Assembly: GCF_030815085.1 (NCBI RefSeq)
Contig: NZ_JAUSWG010000008.1
Direction: 5' to 3' (one strand)
Source: Paraclostridium ghonii
Lineage (GTDB): Bacteria; Bacillota; Clostridia; Peptostreptococcales; Peptostreptococcaceae
Length of the DNA stretch: 64,000 nt
Shown here: piece after piece, positions 35,302 to 44,000 of the stretch
Position numbering within the stretch: the first letter of the stretch is position 1
Layout: each line of letters begins with the position of its first letter
Made by a program: the position numbers and the translations under genes
The notes under the pieces: generated by a model
Database searches by the model: none
What the model saw: the letters and a program-made list of their open reading frames with translations, nothing else
What the model was told of the DNA's origin: nothing

Positions 35302-36693
35302 ATGTATAAAAAAATAGATGAAAAAGATATTGAGTTTTTAAAAGGTTTATGTGGATTAGAAAATGTTTTATGTGGAGATGAGATAAATGAAGATTATTCT
35401 CATGATGAATTAGGTGGAGTTGAAAAATATCCAGAAGTATTAGTAAATGTTCATAGTACACAAGAAGTTTCTAAAATAATGAAATATGCATATGAAAATA
35501 ATATACCTGTAACACCTAGGGGTCAAGGAACAGGATTAGTTGGTGCTGCTGTAGCTATTTACGGTGGAATAATGATAAACCTAAGTCAAATGAATAAAAT
35601 ATTAGAATTAGATGAAGAAAACTTAACATTAACGGTTGAACCTGGAGTGCTACTTATGACTATAGGTCAATATGTAAGTGAAAGTGATTTGTTTTATCCA
35701 CCAGATCCAGGAGAAAAAAGTGCAACAATTGGTGGAAATATAAGTACTAATGCAGGGGGAATGAGAGCGGTTAAATATGGAGTTACAAGAGATTATGTAA
35801 GAGGCTTAGAAGTTGTACTTGCAAATGGAGAAATAATAAATGTTGGAGGAAAAGTTGTAAAAAATAGTTCTGGATACAGTATAAAAGATTTATTAGTAGG
35901 GTCAGAAGGAACATTAGGAATAGTAACTAAAGCTATACTTAAATTATTACCATTACCTAAAAAAGACATAAGCTTACTTATACCATTTTCAGATTTAGGG
36001 ACAGCAATAGAAACAGTGCCTAAGATAATAAAATCTAAATGCATTCCAACTGCTATAGAATTTATGGAAAGAGACGTAATACTTGCAGCTGAAGAGTTTT
36101 TAGGTAAAAAATTCCCTGATAATACATCAGATGCTTATCTATTATTAAAGTTTGACGGAAATAGTAAAGAAGAAATTGAAAAAGCTTATGACCAAGTGGC
36201 AAAACTTTGTTTAGATTGTGGAGCTTATGATGTATTTATATCAGATACGCAAGAAAGAAATGAATCTATATGGTCAGCAAGAGGAGCATTTTTAGAAGCT
36301 ATAAAAGCGACTACAAGTGAGATGGATGAGTGTGATGTTGTTGTACCGAGAGATAAAGTTGCAGAGTTTATAAAATTCACAAATGAGCTTCAAGATAAAT
36401 TAAATATAAGAATAAAAAGCTTTGGTCATGCAGGAGATGGAAACTTACATATTTATATATTAAGGGACGATTTAAATAAAGAGCAATGGAATGAAAAATT
36501 AAAAGAATCTTTTGAAAAAATGTATGAAAAGTCTAGAGAGCTTAATGGACAAGTTTCAGGAGAACATGGAATAGGATACGCAAAAAAAGAATATTTAAAT
36601 CAATCTCAAAGTGAATCATATATGGAGTTAATAAAAAATATAAAATTAGGGTTTGATCATAAAAACATACTAAACCCAGGAAAGATATATTAA
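35302..36693 (+). CDS. lctD: FAD-linked lactate dehydrogenase subunit (LctD/GlcD-like)
   Basis: A 463-residue flavoprotein of the VAO/PCMH family. The N-terminal FAD domain has TPRGQGTGLVGAAV and PPDPGEKSATIGGNISTNAGG. The C-terminal FAD-oxidase domain has KSFGHAGDGNLHIY and SGEHGIGYAKKEYL, whose His residues bind substrate and metal. It oxidises D-lactate to pyruvate and passes electrons to LctBC, which reduce NAD+ at the expense of ferredoxin. LarA would supply the D form from L-lactate. It is the last gene of the operon; a terminator follows. Confidence 0.9.
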   Translation: MYKKIDEKDIEFLKGLCGLENVLCGDEINEDYSHDELGGVEKYPEVLVNVHSTQEVSKIMKYAYENNIPVTPRGQGTGLVGAAVAIYGGIMINLSQMNKILELDEENLTLTVEPGVLLMTIGQYVSESDLFYPPDPGEKSATIGGNISTNAGGMRAVKYGVTRDYVRGLEVVLANGEIINVGGKVVKNSSGYSIKDLLVGSEGTLGIVTKAILKLLPLPKKDISLLIPFSDLGTAIETVPKIIKSKCIPTAIEFMERDVILAAEEFLGKKFPDNTSDAYLLLKFDGNSKEEIEKAYDQVAKLCLDCGAYDVFISDTQERNESIWSARGAFLEAIKATTSEMDECDVVVPRDKVAEFIKFTNELQDKLNIRIKSFGHAGDGNLHIYILRDDLNKEQWNEKLKESFEKMYEKSRELNGQVSGEHGIGYAKKEYLNQSQSESYMELIKNIKLGFDHKNILNPGKIY

Positions 36694-36706
36694 TAATATA
36701 AATAAT

Positions 36707-36740
36707 AAAAAGAGTCGATTTTTAAAATCGACTTTTTTTT
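36707..36740 (+). terminator. Terminator of the lactate operon
   Basis: AAGAGTCGATTTT, short loop, AAAATCGACTTTTTTTT. Confidence 0.9.
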
Positions 36741-36847
36741 ATGAAAAAATACATAAAAATTGATTTAATTGTATACAAAGAAATAAAAATATAGTAAAAT
36801 AAAGAAAATAAAAAAGTTAGAATTCTAATCAAAATAAGGAGGAAATT

Positions 36848-37513
36848 ATGAAAAAGAAAATGTTTTTGATGACTGCGTTAATTTCAACTATGATTTTAAC
36901 AGGTTGTTCAAGTGATGATATAAAAGAAAAAAAAGAAGAAAAAAATACTACCGAAGAAAGTAGTGTAGATATTGATGTAGCGAGTAAAATAAGAGACAAA
37001 TTTGATGAAATTGATACAGATTCACATATAAGTTTATTAAGCGAATTTGCACATAGTTTTTCTAATAAAGTTGATGATACTAAATCTACATTAAAAGATG
37101 TAAATAATTCCATAGATTCAGCAGGAGAATTAACAGATGGATTAGATTCAAAAATTAATTATGCAAGTAGTAAAATAAATAGTGTTAGAGGAGATATTGA
37201 TTTCGCTAAAAATAATGTGAGTTCTAAAATAGGTAGTGCTACAGATAAACTAAATTCAGCATCAGATAAGTTAGGATTAGCAAAAGATAAAGTAGAAAAT
37301 TCAAAAAATAAAGTAAGTGATAAAATCAATAAGACAGATAACGATATAAACAATGTAAAAGACAAAGTAAATGAAATGGATAGAAATATAGATAACGTAA
37401 GAGGGAAAGTAGATAATAAGGTTAATGATGCGAAAAATAAAATAGGAGATAGAAAAAATAAGATAGAAAGTATTAAACATGATATATCAGATAAAATTCA
37501 TAATAGAAACTAA
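36848..37513 (+). CDS. Coiled-coil lipoprotein
   Basis: A 221-residue protein with a lipoprotein signal (MKKKMFLMTALIST, then lipobox LTGC, lipidated Cys20). After an acidic linker (EKKEEKNTTEE), residues 60-220 are almost all helix-forming with regular Lys/Asp/Asn-Ile/Val-Asn repeats such as DKVNEMD, DKINKTD and DAKNKIGDR, consistent with a long coiled coil or LEA-like helix. There is no enzymatic motif. It is a surface-anchored structural or spacer protein of unknown function, alone in its transcription unit. AAGGAGG precedes the ATG. Confidence 0.75.
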   Translation: MKKKMFLMTALISTMILTGCSSDDIKEKKEEKNTTEESSVDIDVASKIRDKFDEIDTDSHISLLSEFAHSFSNKVDDTKSTLKDVNNSIDSAGELTDGLDSKINYASSKINSVRGDIDFAKNNVSSKIGSATDKLNSASDKLGLAKDKVENSKNKVSDKINKTDNDINNVKDKVNEMDRNIDNVRGKVDNKVNDAKNKIGDRKNKIESIKHDISDKIHNRN

Positions 37514-37554
37514 AATTGCAATAATATATTAGTTGCTGAGGATGTTATATGGAG

Positions 37555-37621
37555 GGAGTGATAGTATAGCTACACAAGCTGAAAAGATGCTTGAAATGTA
37601 GCTAAAATATACTATCACTCC
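37555..37621. repeat. Long three-stage inverted repeat (structured RNA or terminator)
   Basis: Three nested perfect stems: 14 bp (37555-37568 with 37608-37621), 6 bp (GCTACA with TGTAGC, 37569-37574/37597-37602), and 5 bp (CAAGC with GCTTG, 37575-37579/37589-37593) closed by a 9-nt loop, with asymmetric 3'-side bulges. A T-rich stretch follows, so it may end the lipoprotein transcript. Its size and bulges also fit a small RNA or a mobile-element remnant. Confidence 0.6.
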
Positions 37622-37981
37622 ATCTTATTTTATTTAACTTATAGATAAAACAATGTATAGTAATTGACAAAACCTATAGAAGAAATATAACTAGGAGATT
37701 TAGTACTAAGTAAGAATAAAGAAATAAAAAGTTTTATATAATTATTGCATCAGAAGTTTAAACAGATTACTCTTACTCTAAGAGGATATTTATAATCTAT
37801 TAATTATAAATAAATTTTTAATGATATTTTCAAACAAGTTGTATTGTTTTTGAATAAGAATATTTGTTAATTCTGTTTATGGATTTCATAATAATATTAA
37901 TTACATACTAAATAATTATGATATAAACTTAAAAACTCTTAATAAGAGTAGTTTTAAAATATACATGTAAAGAGGCGGAAA
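37622..37981 (+). other. Non-coding stretch upstream of the MFS gene
   Basis: About 360 nt with no credible gene. A promoter-like TTGACA with TATAAC 16 nt later lies near 37664-37691. A small hairpin AAACTCTT/AAGAGTxGTTT lies near 37932-37955, just before the AGAGGCGG ribosome site of the MFS gene. Confidence 0.4.
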
Positions 37982-39196
37982 ATGAAAGAATATTTAAGGA
38001 TATTAAAAAATAGGAATTTTACATTGCTTTTTTTAGGACAATGGGTTTCTACCTTAGGTTCTAGTATTAACTATATTGGGATAACTTGGATTGTTATGAA
38101 GTTGACAAATCGAATTTCTGATTTAGGAACTGTATTAATCTTAATGAAAGTTCCTACTATAATAATAGGTCCTTTTGCTGGAGTATGGGCAGACAGACTT
38201 AATAAAAAGCATATAATTATTTTTTGTGATTTAATAAGAGGTATACTTTCCTTAACTTTATTATTTTTTGTTAAAGTAGAAGCTATTTATTTAGTCATTT
38301 TAATTCAAAGTATTTTTGATGTTTTTTTTAATCCTGCATTATATGGATTGACACCTCAAATAGTAAAAAAAGAAGAATTAGTGTCAGCAAATGCACTTAT
38401 TGTTATGGCAGGTAAAATATCATTATTAATAGGGCCGTGTGTGGCGGGAGTATTAATTGCTAAATTCGGTGCTTCTAGTATATTTCTAATCAATGGCATA
38501 TCATTTATTATATCTGGAATTAGCGAAATGTTTATTAATTATAAACATAAAAAAATAAATAGTACAGAGATTGAAAAAGAGAAGTTTTTTGTTAGCTTTA
38601 AAGAAGGAATTGAATATATACTTAGAAAACCCCTTATACAGTTTGTTATCATATTTTTTGCAATCACATCTATAGCTTTTGGATCTTTTAACATGTTGTA
38701 CACTTCATATCTGACAGAAGAATTATCATTTAATGCACAAGCTTATGGTGGGGCAATGACAGTTTTTGGTGTAGGATCACTAGTAGGTTCATTTTTGATA
38801 GGTAAAGTTTCAACAAAATTACCTGAATTAAAAATCATTGTAGTTGGGATGGGAGTATATGGTTTTAGTCACGTTATACTTAGTATGTGTAATGGTAGAA
38901 TATCTATTTTTATATCATTTGCATGTTGCGGTCTTATTGCAGCTATAATCAATATTGCATATGGAGTTTATTTGCAAAGGTATGTTGATGTAGAAAAGTT
39001 GGGTAGAGTATTTAGTATAGATTTAGCAATAGGAAATTTGATTTTAATATTATCAATGGGCATAACGGGCTTTTTAGGTGATTTAATACCTATTCACATA
39101 ATTATTAAAACTTATGGATGCTTTTTAATAGTATTAAGCATTATTGGTTATTTGATTTGGAAAAGCAAAATAAGTATATCTAGTATTGAAACTTAA
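37982..39196 (+). CDS. MFS transporter (MefA/MFS_3-like)
   Basis: A 404-residue, twelve-span transporter. The N-terminus NRNFTLLFLGQWVSTLGSSI and the loop PFAGVWADRLNKKHIIIFCD (MFS signature with D-R-x-x-K) are typical of the MFS_3 group that includes macrolide efflux proteins. Whether it exports a macrolide or another compound is unknown. It has a long leader (468 nt from the previous gene) with a hairpin near the ribosome site, which would suit attenuation control as seen for drug-inducible pumps, but I see no leader peptide I trust. Confidence 0.82.
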   Translation: MKEYLRILKNRNFTLLFLGQWVSTLGSSINYIGITWIVMKLTNRISDLGTVLILMKVPTIIIGPFAGVWADRLNKKHIIIFCDLIRGILSLTLLFFVKVEAIYLVILIQSIFDVFFNPALYGLTPQIVKKEELVSANALIVMAGKISLLIGPCVAGVLIAKFGASSIFLINGISFIISGISEMFINYKHKKINSTEIEKEKFFVSFKEGIEYILRKPLIQFVIIFFAITSIAFGSFNMLYTSYLTEELSFNAQAYGGAMTVFGVGSLVGSFLIGKVSTKLPELKIIVVGMGVYGFSHVILSMCNGRISIFISFACCGLIAAIINIAYGVYLQRYVDVEKLGRVFSIDLAIGNLILILSMGITGFLGDLIPIHIIIKTYGCFLIVLSIIGYLIWKSKISISSIET

Positions 39197-39214
39197 AATA
39201 TTTAAGTTTAGTGA

Positions 39215-39285
39215 AAATGTGTACCTCCTATTTTGTAATTAAATTAATATCTTGATTACAATTATTTATAGGAGAATACACATTT
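39215..39285. repeat. 71-bp imperfect inverted repeat between MFS and cold-shock genes
   Basis: AAATGTGTA (39215-39223) with TACACATTT (39277-39285), CTCCTA (39225-39230) with TAGGAG (39269-39274), and GTAAT (39235-39239) with ATTAC (39255-39259). It lies between convergent genes, so the simplest role is a bidirectional terminator; the length is unusual. Confidence 0.5.
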
Positions 39286-39289
39286 GATT

Positions 39290-39499
39290 TTACATTTTAT
39301 GGACATTTATAGCAGATAAACCTTTTGGAGCATCTATAACATCAAAGCTTACTTCTTCTCCTTCATGCAAATCTTTACAATGACCATTTTCTTTAACATT
39401 AGAAGAATGAACAAAAACGTCATTTCCATCATTAGCACATATAAAACCATATCCTCTATTATCATCGAACCATTTAACTACGCCTGTGAATTTTGACAT
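39290..39499 (-). CDS. Cold-shock protein, CspA family
   Basis: A 69-residue single cold-shock domain. FTGVVKWFDDNRGYGFI contains RNP1 (GYGFI), and VFVHSS is RNP2. It binds single-stranded RNA/DNA as an RNA chaperone. AAGGAG lies before the ATG. It is about 100 nt downstream of the guanine deaminase gene on the same strand and probably has its own promoter in that gap. Confidence 0.95.
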   Translation of the reverse strand: MSKFTGVVKWFDDNRGYGFICANDGNDVFVHSSNVKENGHCKDLHEGEEVSFDVIDAPKGLSAINVHKM

Positions 39500-39602
39500 A
39501 AAAAAACTCCTTTAAAATTAATTTAGATAAACTTTTATATCTACCTATAAATATTATTTCCTATAAGTTAATTTTAATAGTAGAAAATAAATGTCAAATT
39601 TA

Positions 39603-40874
39603 TTAAAGTTTAGGTTCAGGTACTTTAATTCCTTTAACATATCTATGAACTATATTTCTATCATCACCTATATATATAAATCGTTCTAATCTTTCAATTA
39701 AATTATAATCATCGGGATATAAATTACTATCATCTATAACTAAAGCATCAAAATCATATCCTTTTTCAAAACTTCCAACTTTTCCAAAAAAACTTCCGCC
39801 AGCTTTTGTAGCCATGTAAAAAACTTCTGAAAGAGTTAAAAAATCAAAATTTTTATTTGAATTTATCCATAAAAGTTTAGAACATTGAATAGCATTTACC
39901 ATAACTTTAAATATAGATAAATCATGACCACCACTAATATCTGAACCTAAAGCTACATTAATGTTTTTATCTAAAAATTTTCTAACAGGCATAATTCCAC
40001 TACCTAAATTTAAATTTGAACTAGGACAATGAACTGCAAAAACATTATTTTTTTTCATAAGTTCTAACTCATTATCACAAGAATAAACGCAGTGAGCCAT
40101 CAAAGTTTTTGTTTGTCCAAATAAATTAAATCTATTATAAGCATCTCCGTAAAATCTAGATTCAGGTTGAAGTTTTTTTACCCAATCAATTTCTCCTAAG
40201 TTCTCAGATATATGAGATTGAGTTGGGATATTATATTTAACTGCTAAATTTCCTAATTCTTTTAAAAGTTCGCTATCACAGCTTGGTATAAACCTAGGTG
40301 TGATTATAGGATTAACAATATTATTTTCACTGTAATAATTTTTTAATATATACTTAGTATCAGAAATTGACTTATTAGTATCTTCTAATAAATCATTTGT
40401 ACAGTTTATATTCATATTTACTTTTCCGACTAATGCACCAAGTCCACTATGTTTAAACAAATTAATAAGATTTATAGTAGCGTCTTTATGAACAGTAGCA
40501 AAAACTGCTATTCTAGTTGTTCCATGCTTCCAAACCTCCTTTATAAAACGTTTATATATTTTATCTGCATATTCTATTTCTTTGTATTTTCCTTCTTCAG
40601 GAAATGTGTAGTTATTAAGCCAAGGTATTAACTCTTTATCCATAGCCATACCTAAGTTTTTAAATTGAGGAGCATGGCAATGCAAATCATTCATTCCAGG
40701 AATTATCAAATTATTTTTATAGTCTATAACTTCAAAATCTTTATATTTATCAGGTAGATTTTTATAAATATCTAAAATTTTACCACTTTTAACTACTATA
40801 AAACCATTTTCTATTGTTTCGAATTTATTTTTATCTTTCGTAAATAGTATGTTACCTTTGTATATTTGTATCAT
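39603..40874 (-). CDS. guaD: Guanine deaminase (amidohydrolase)
   Basis: A 423-residue amidohydrolase. Zinc and substrate motifs in order: PGMNDLHCHAPQF (HxH), NYTFPEE, HGTTR, SQSHISEN, MAHCVYS, and the catalytic GSDISGGHDLS. These are the guanine deaminase versions rather than those of cytosine or adenine deaminases. It converts guanine to xanthine plus ammonia in purine salvage or catabolism. AGGAGG is 6 nt before the ATG. No other purine genes are adjacent, and the leader does not contain a purine riboswitch that I can recognise. Confidence 0.88.
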   Translation of the reverse strand: MIQIYKGNILFTKDKNKFETIENGFIVVKSGKILDIYKNLPDKYKDFEVIDYKNNLIIPGMNDLHCHAPQFKNLGMAMDKELIPWLNNYTFPEEGKYKEIEYADKIYKRFIKEVWKHGTTRIAVFATVHKDATINLINLFKHSGLGALVGKVNMNINCTNDLLEDTNKSISDTKYILKNYYSENNIVNPIITPRFIPSCDSELLKELGNLAVKYNIPTQSHISENLGEIDWVKKLQPESRFYGDAYNRFNLFGQTKTLMAHCVYSCDNELELMKKNNVFAVHCPSSNLNLGSGIMPVRKFLDKNINVALGSDISGGHDLSIFKVMVNAIQCSKLLWINSNKNFDFLTLSEVFYMATKAGGSFFGKVGSFEKGYDFDALVIDDSNLYPDDYNLIERLERFIYIGDDRNIVHRYVKGIKVPEPKL

Positions 40875-41077
40875 AAATTCCTCCTAATATGCATGAAAAA
40901 TATAATAATCGTTAATGAAAATTATAATATACATACATTGAAAAGTAAAATATAAAAAAAGTTCGTATAATAAAATTTTTAAATGATTTAACTTAAAATA
41001 GTATATGTAATATGATGAAAGAAAATTTCATATTTTATATTGATAATCAATTTGGCCTAAACAATGGGGGGATATTT

Positions 41078-44000
41078 ATGATAGATAATTTCCATATAGG
41101 TATTGATATTGGATCAACTACAGTAAAAGTTGTTGTATTGAATGATAATAAAAATATGGTATTTAAATCATACAAAAGGCATTTATCAGATATAAAAAAT
41201 GCAGTGATAGAGTTATTGCAAGAAGCTTATAACACAATAGGCGAAAATAACATATCTGTTGTAATAACAGGATCTGGAGGAATGAGTCTAGCAAAAGATT
41301 TACATGTAGACTTTGTTCAAGAAGTAGTAGCAAGTACAAAAGCTATTGAAAATTACAATCCAGAAACTGACGTGGTTATAGAGCTTGGCGGAGAAGATGC
41401 TAAAATAATATATTTGACTAATGGAATAGAGCAAAGAATGAATGGTATATGTGCTGGGGGTACAGGGTCTTTTATAGATCAAATGGCAATACTATTAAAA
41501 ACAAATGCACAAGGATTAAATGATTTAGCAAAAAACTATAAAAATATATATAGTATAGCTGCTAGATGTGGAGTTTTTGCAAAAACAGATATACAACCGC
41601 TTATAAATGAAGGAGCTAGAAAGGAAGATATAGCTGCTAGCATTTTTCACGCTGTAGTTGTCCAAACAATTAGCGTATTAGCTTGTGGAAGAAAAATTAA
41701 AGGAAATGTTGCATTTTTGGGAGGTCCATTATATTTTTTATCAGAATTAAGAAATAGATTTATAGAAGTTTTAAATTTAGATGAAGAAAATATTATATTT
41801 CCTGAAAATGCACAGTTGTACATAGCTATTGGAGCTGCGTTATCATACAAAAACGATTATATGTTGTTTAGTGATTTAATAAAAAACCTAAATTATACAA
41901 AATATACAGAAGGTATAGATAACTCAGACATAAAAACACTATTTGATAATGAAAAAGAATATGAGGCATTTAAAAATAGACATAAAAAACATATTGTAAA
42001 ATCAAAAGAATTAGACCATTATGATAGAAAGTGCTTCTTAGGAATTGACGCAGGATCTACAACTACAAAGGTTGCATTAATAGACGAAGAGGGCAATTTA
42101 CTGTTTTCAGAATATAAAAGCAATGAAGGAAACCCACTAGAATCTACAATAAGTATTTTAAATAATTTATACGATAAACTGCCATCCAAAGCAAAAATAG
42201 TAAATTCTGCAGTTACAGGGTATGGAGAAGGATTAATTAAAAGCGGTTTGAAAATTGACATAGGAGAGATAGAAACTATAGCACACTATAAAGGTGCTAA
42301 ATTTTTCTCGCCAGAAGTTGACTTTATATTAGATATAGGCGGGCAAGATATGAAATGCTTAAAAATAAATCAAGGAGTTATAGAAAATATAATATTAAAT
42401 GAAGCATGTTCGTCTGGATGTGGGTCTTTTTTAGAAACTTTTGCAAAGTCTCTAAATTTAGACATAAAAGATTTTGCCAGCAAGGCACTATTTGCAAAAT
42501 ATCCTGTTGATTTGGGTTCAAGATGTACAGTTTTTATGAACTCTAGGGTAAAACAAGCTCAAAAAGAAGGTAGCTCAGTAAGTGATATAAGTGCAGGTCT
42601 TTCCTACTCAGTTATAAAAAATGCATTATATAAAGTTGTGAAAATAAAATCACCTGAGGATATAGGTGATTTTCCAGTTGTACAAGGCGGAACTTTTTAT
42701 AATGATGCTGTTTTAAGATGTTTTGAAGTATTAACTAATAGAGAAGTTGTGAGACCAAATATAGCAGGAATAATGGGAGCTTTTGGAGCGAGTATAATTG
42801 CCAAAGAAAAGTATAAAGAAGAATATAAAACAACACTTTTAGATAGAGATTCTATGAATAATATAAATTTAAAGATAAATACATCTAGATGTAAAGGATG
42901 TTCTAATAATTGCTTACTTACTATAAATGACTTTGGAAATACAGAAAAATTTATATCAGGAAATAGATGTGAAAAGGGTATGGGCTTATATAGAAAAGAA
43001 AGTGATAATATAAATTTATTCAATTATAAATATAAGCGAGTTTTTAACTATAGAAGTTTAGATTTTAAAAATGCTATAAGAAAAGAAATTGGAATACCTA
43101 GAGTTTTAAATATATATGAAGATTATCCTCTATGGCATACGATATTTACTAACCTAGGATTTAGAGTAGTTTTATCAGATAAATCCTCAAAATCTATTTA
43201 TGAAAAAGGAATGGATTCAATTGCATCTGAGTCTGCTTGCTATCCTGCAAAATTAGTTCATGGTCATATACAAAACTTAATTGAAAAAGGAGTTAAAACT
43301 ATATTTTATCCATGCGTTAGAAGTGAGAAAAAAGAGTTTAAAAACGCTAATAATAGTTTTAACTGTCCTGTTGTAATGTCTTACTCAGAAGTAATAAAAA
43401 ATAATGTTAGTGATATTAAAGAAAATAATATAGCTTATATTAATCCATTTTTACCTATAAATAATAAGAGTGCTTTAAAGAAAAGACTTTTTAAAGAATT
43501 AAATAAAATTAAAAATTATGATAATACTTTTTTAGATATTAGCAAAGAAGAAATAGATAAAAGTGTAGAATTAGGATTTAAAGAATATGAAAGATTTAAA
43601 GAAGATATGAAATATATGGGAGAAAAATCTTTAAACATTATTAAAGAAAATAATAAAAAGGGAATTATACTAGCAGGTAGACCGTATCACATAGATCCAG
43701 AAATAAACCATGGAATACCAGAACTAATAAACTCGTTAGGAATGGCAGTTTTAACAGAAGATAGCATTTGTCATTTAGGAGAGATAGAAGAACCTTTAAG
43801 AGTTGTAGATCAATGGACATACCACTCAAGATTATATAGAGCTGCAAACTTTGTAAATTCTATGGAGAGTTTAGAGCTTGTACAATTAAATTCCTTTGGA
43901 TGTGGATTGGATGCTGTAACAACTGATCAGGTACAAGAAATATTAAATAGCGAAGGTAAAATTTATACATGTATAAAAATAGATGAAGGAAATAATTTGG

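Noticed and set aside
40875..41011. Purine riboswitch before the guanine deaminase or the activase-like gene
   Set aside because: A CGTATAAT string occurs near 40973, but the paired P1-P3 stems and the conserved loop sequences are absent.
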